Shown piece after piece: positions 31,518-31,592 of a DNA stretch of 31,592 nucleotides. Each line of letters begins with the position of its first letter. Position 1 is the first letter of the stretch. Both the position numbers and the translations under genes were made by a program. A model generated the notes under the pieces. It was not told the DNA's origin, did not search any database, and worked only from the letters and a program-made list of their open reading frames with translations. The DNA is from VGDP01 sp040905845 (GTDB lineage: Bacteria > Pseudomonadota > Alphaproteobacteria > SP197): contig JBBDQV010000121.1 of assembly GCA_040905845.1 (NCBI GenBank), positions 1 to 31,592 on the forward strand, read 5' to 3'.

Positions 31518-31549
31518 GGAGGGCGGCGCGAGCCGCCCTCCTTCGTTTT
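31518..31549 (+). terminator. Rho-independent terminator of the porin gene
   Basis: A perfect 10-base stem (31518-31527 with 31532-31541, loop GCGA) is followed by TTCGTTTT (31542-31549). It starts 22 bases after the porin stop. Confidence 0.9.
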
Positions 31550-31592
31550 GGGGCGCATGCCGGGAACGTGCCGTTCGTGGTTCGAGACGCCC

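Overview
The window looks like a chromosomal piece of a GC-rich alphaproteobacterium, possibly close to Rhodospirillales. The right end carries a DUF3576 lipoprotein gene, leuS, lptE and holA in the order usual for Alphaproteobacteria, followed by an outer-membrane porin. Codon third positions are strongly G/C, and many genes start with GTG or TTG and overlap by 1-4 bases. No phage genes, CRISPR array or complete insertion sequence is visible. The only mobile-like signals are one long inverted repeat and two GC-rich palindromes.

Left part (1-13.6 kb): a catabolic island. On the minus strand are two tandem, equally long family-5 ABC substrate-binding proteins, each with its own promoter, then a SelA/DgaE-like PLP enzyme and a zinc deacylase of the AstE/AspA family. 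Divergent from these, on the plus strand, run an SDR dehydrogenase, a BtpA-family TIM barrel, an FGGY carbohydrate kinase, a SelW-like Rdx protein and an isocitrate lyase/PEP mutase superfamily enzyme. A compact minus-strand hydantoin operon follows: D-hydantoinase, N-carbamoyl-D-amino-acid amidohydrolase and an Asp/Glu/hydantoin racemase, joined by 4-base overlaps. Together they suggest uptake and breakdown of amino-acid-derived, ureido and sugar-like compounds. The true substrates of the non-hydantoin genes are unknown.

Middle (13.6-22.2 kb): a three-gene plus-strand unit encodes a nucleotidyltransferase, a CDP-alcohol phosphatidyltransferase and a flippase-like membrane protein, the last broken by a frameshift at a G7 run. 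It reads as a small pathway for a modified phospholipid or a CDP-activated alcohol. Then come a DUF2283 protein, an AbrB-type antitoxin/Doc toxin module with an AT-rich promoter and palindrome, an alpha/beta hydrolase, a GT-C (STT3-like) membrane glycosyltransferase, a family-2 glycosyltransferase, a TauD-type dioxygenase and tRNA-Gly(GCC).

Right part (22.2-31.6 kb): a cobalamin riboswitch precedes cbtB and cbtA (cobalt uptake). A truncated small ORF and an inverted-repeat element with 25-base arms follow. Next are a SCO-type copper chaperone, a ProX-like tRNA deacylase with an apparent leaderless promoter, a small exported protein, and then holA, lptE, leuS, the DUF3576 gene and the porin with its terminator.

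The points most worth a second look are the PLP enzyme without a normal start codon, the duplicated binding proteins with conserved promoters and no permease, the CDP-alcohol/flippase unit with its homopolymer frameshift, and the palindromes built into or next to genes (lptE, holA, and downstream of cbtA).
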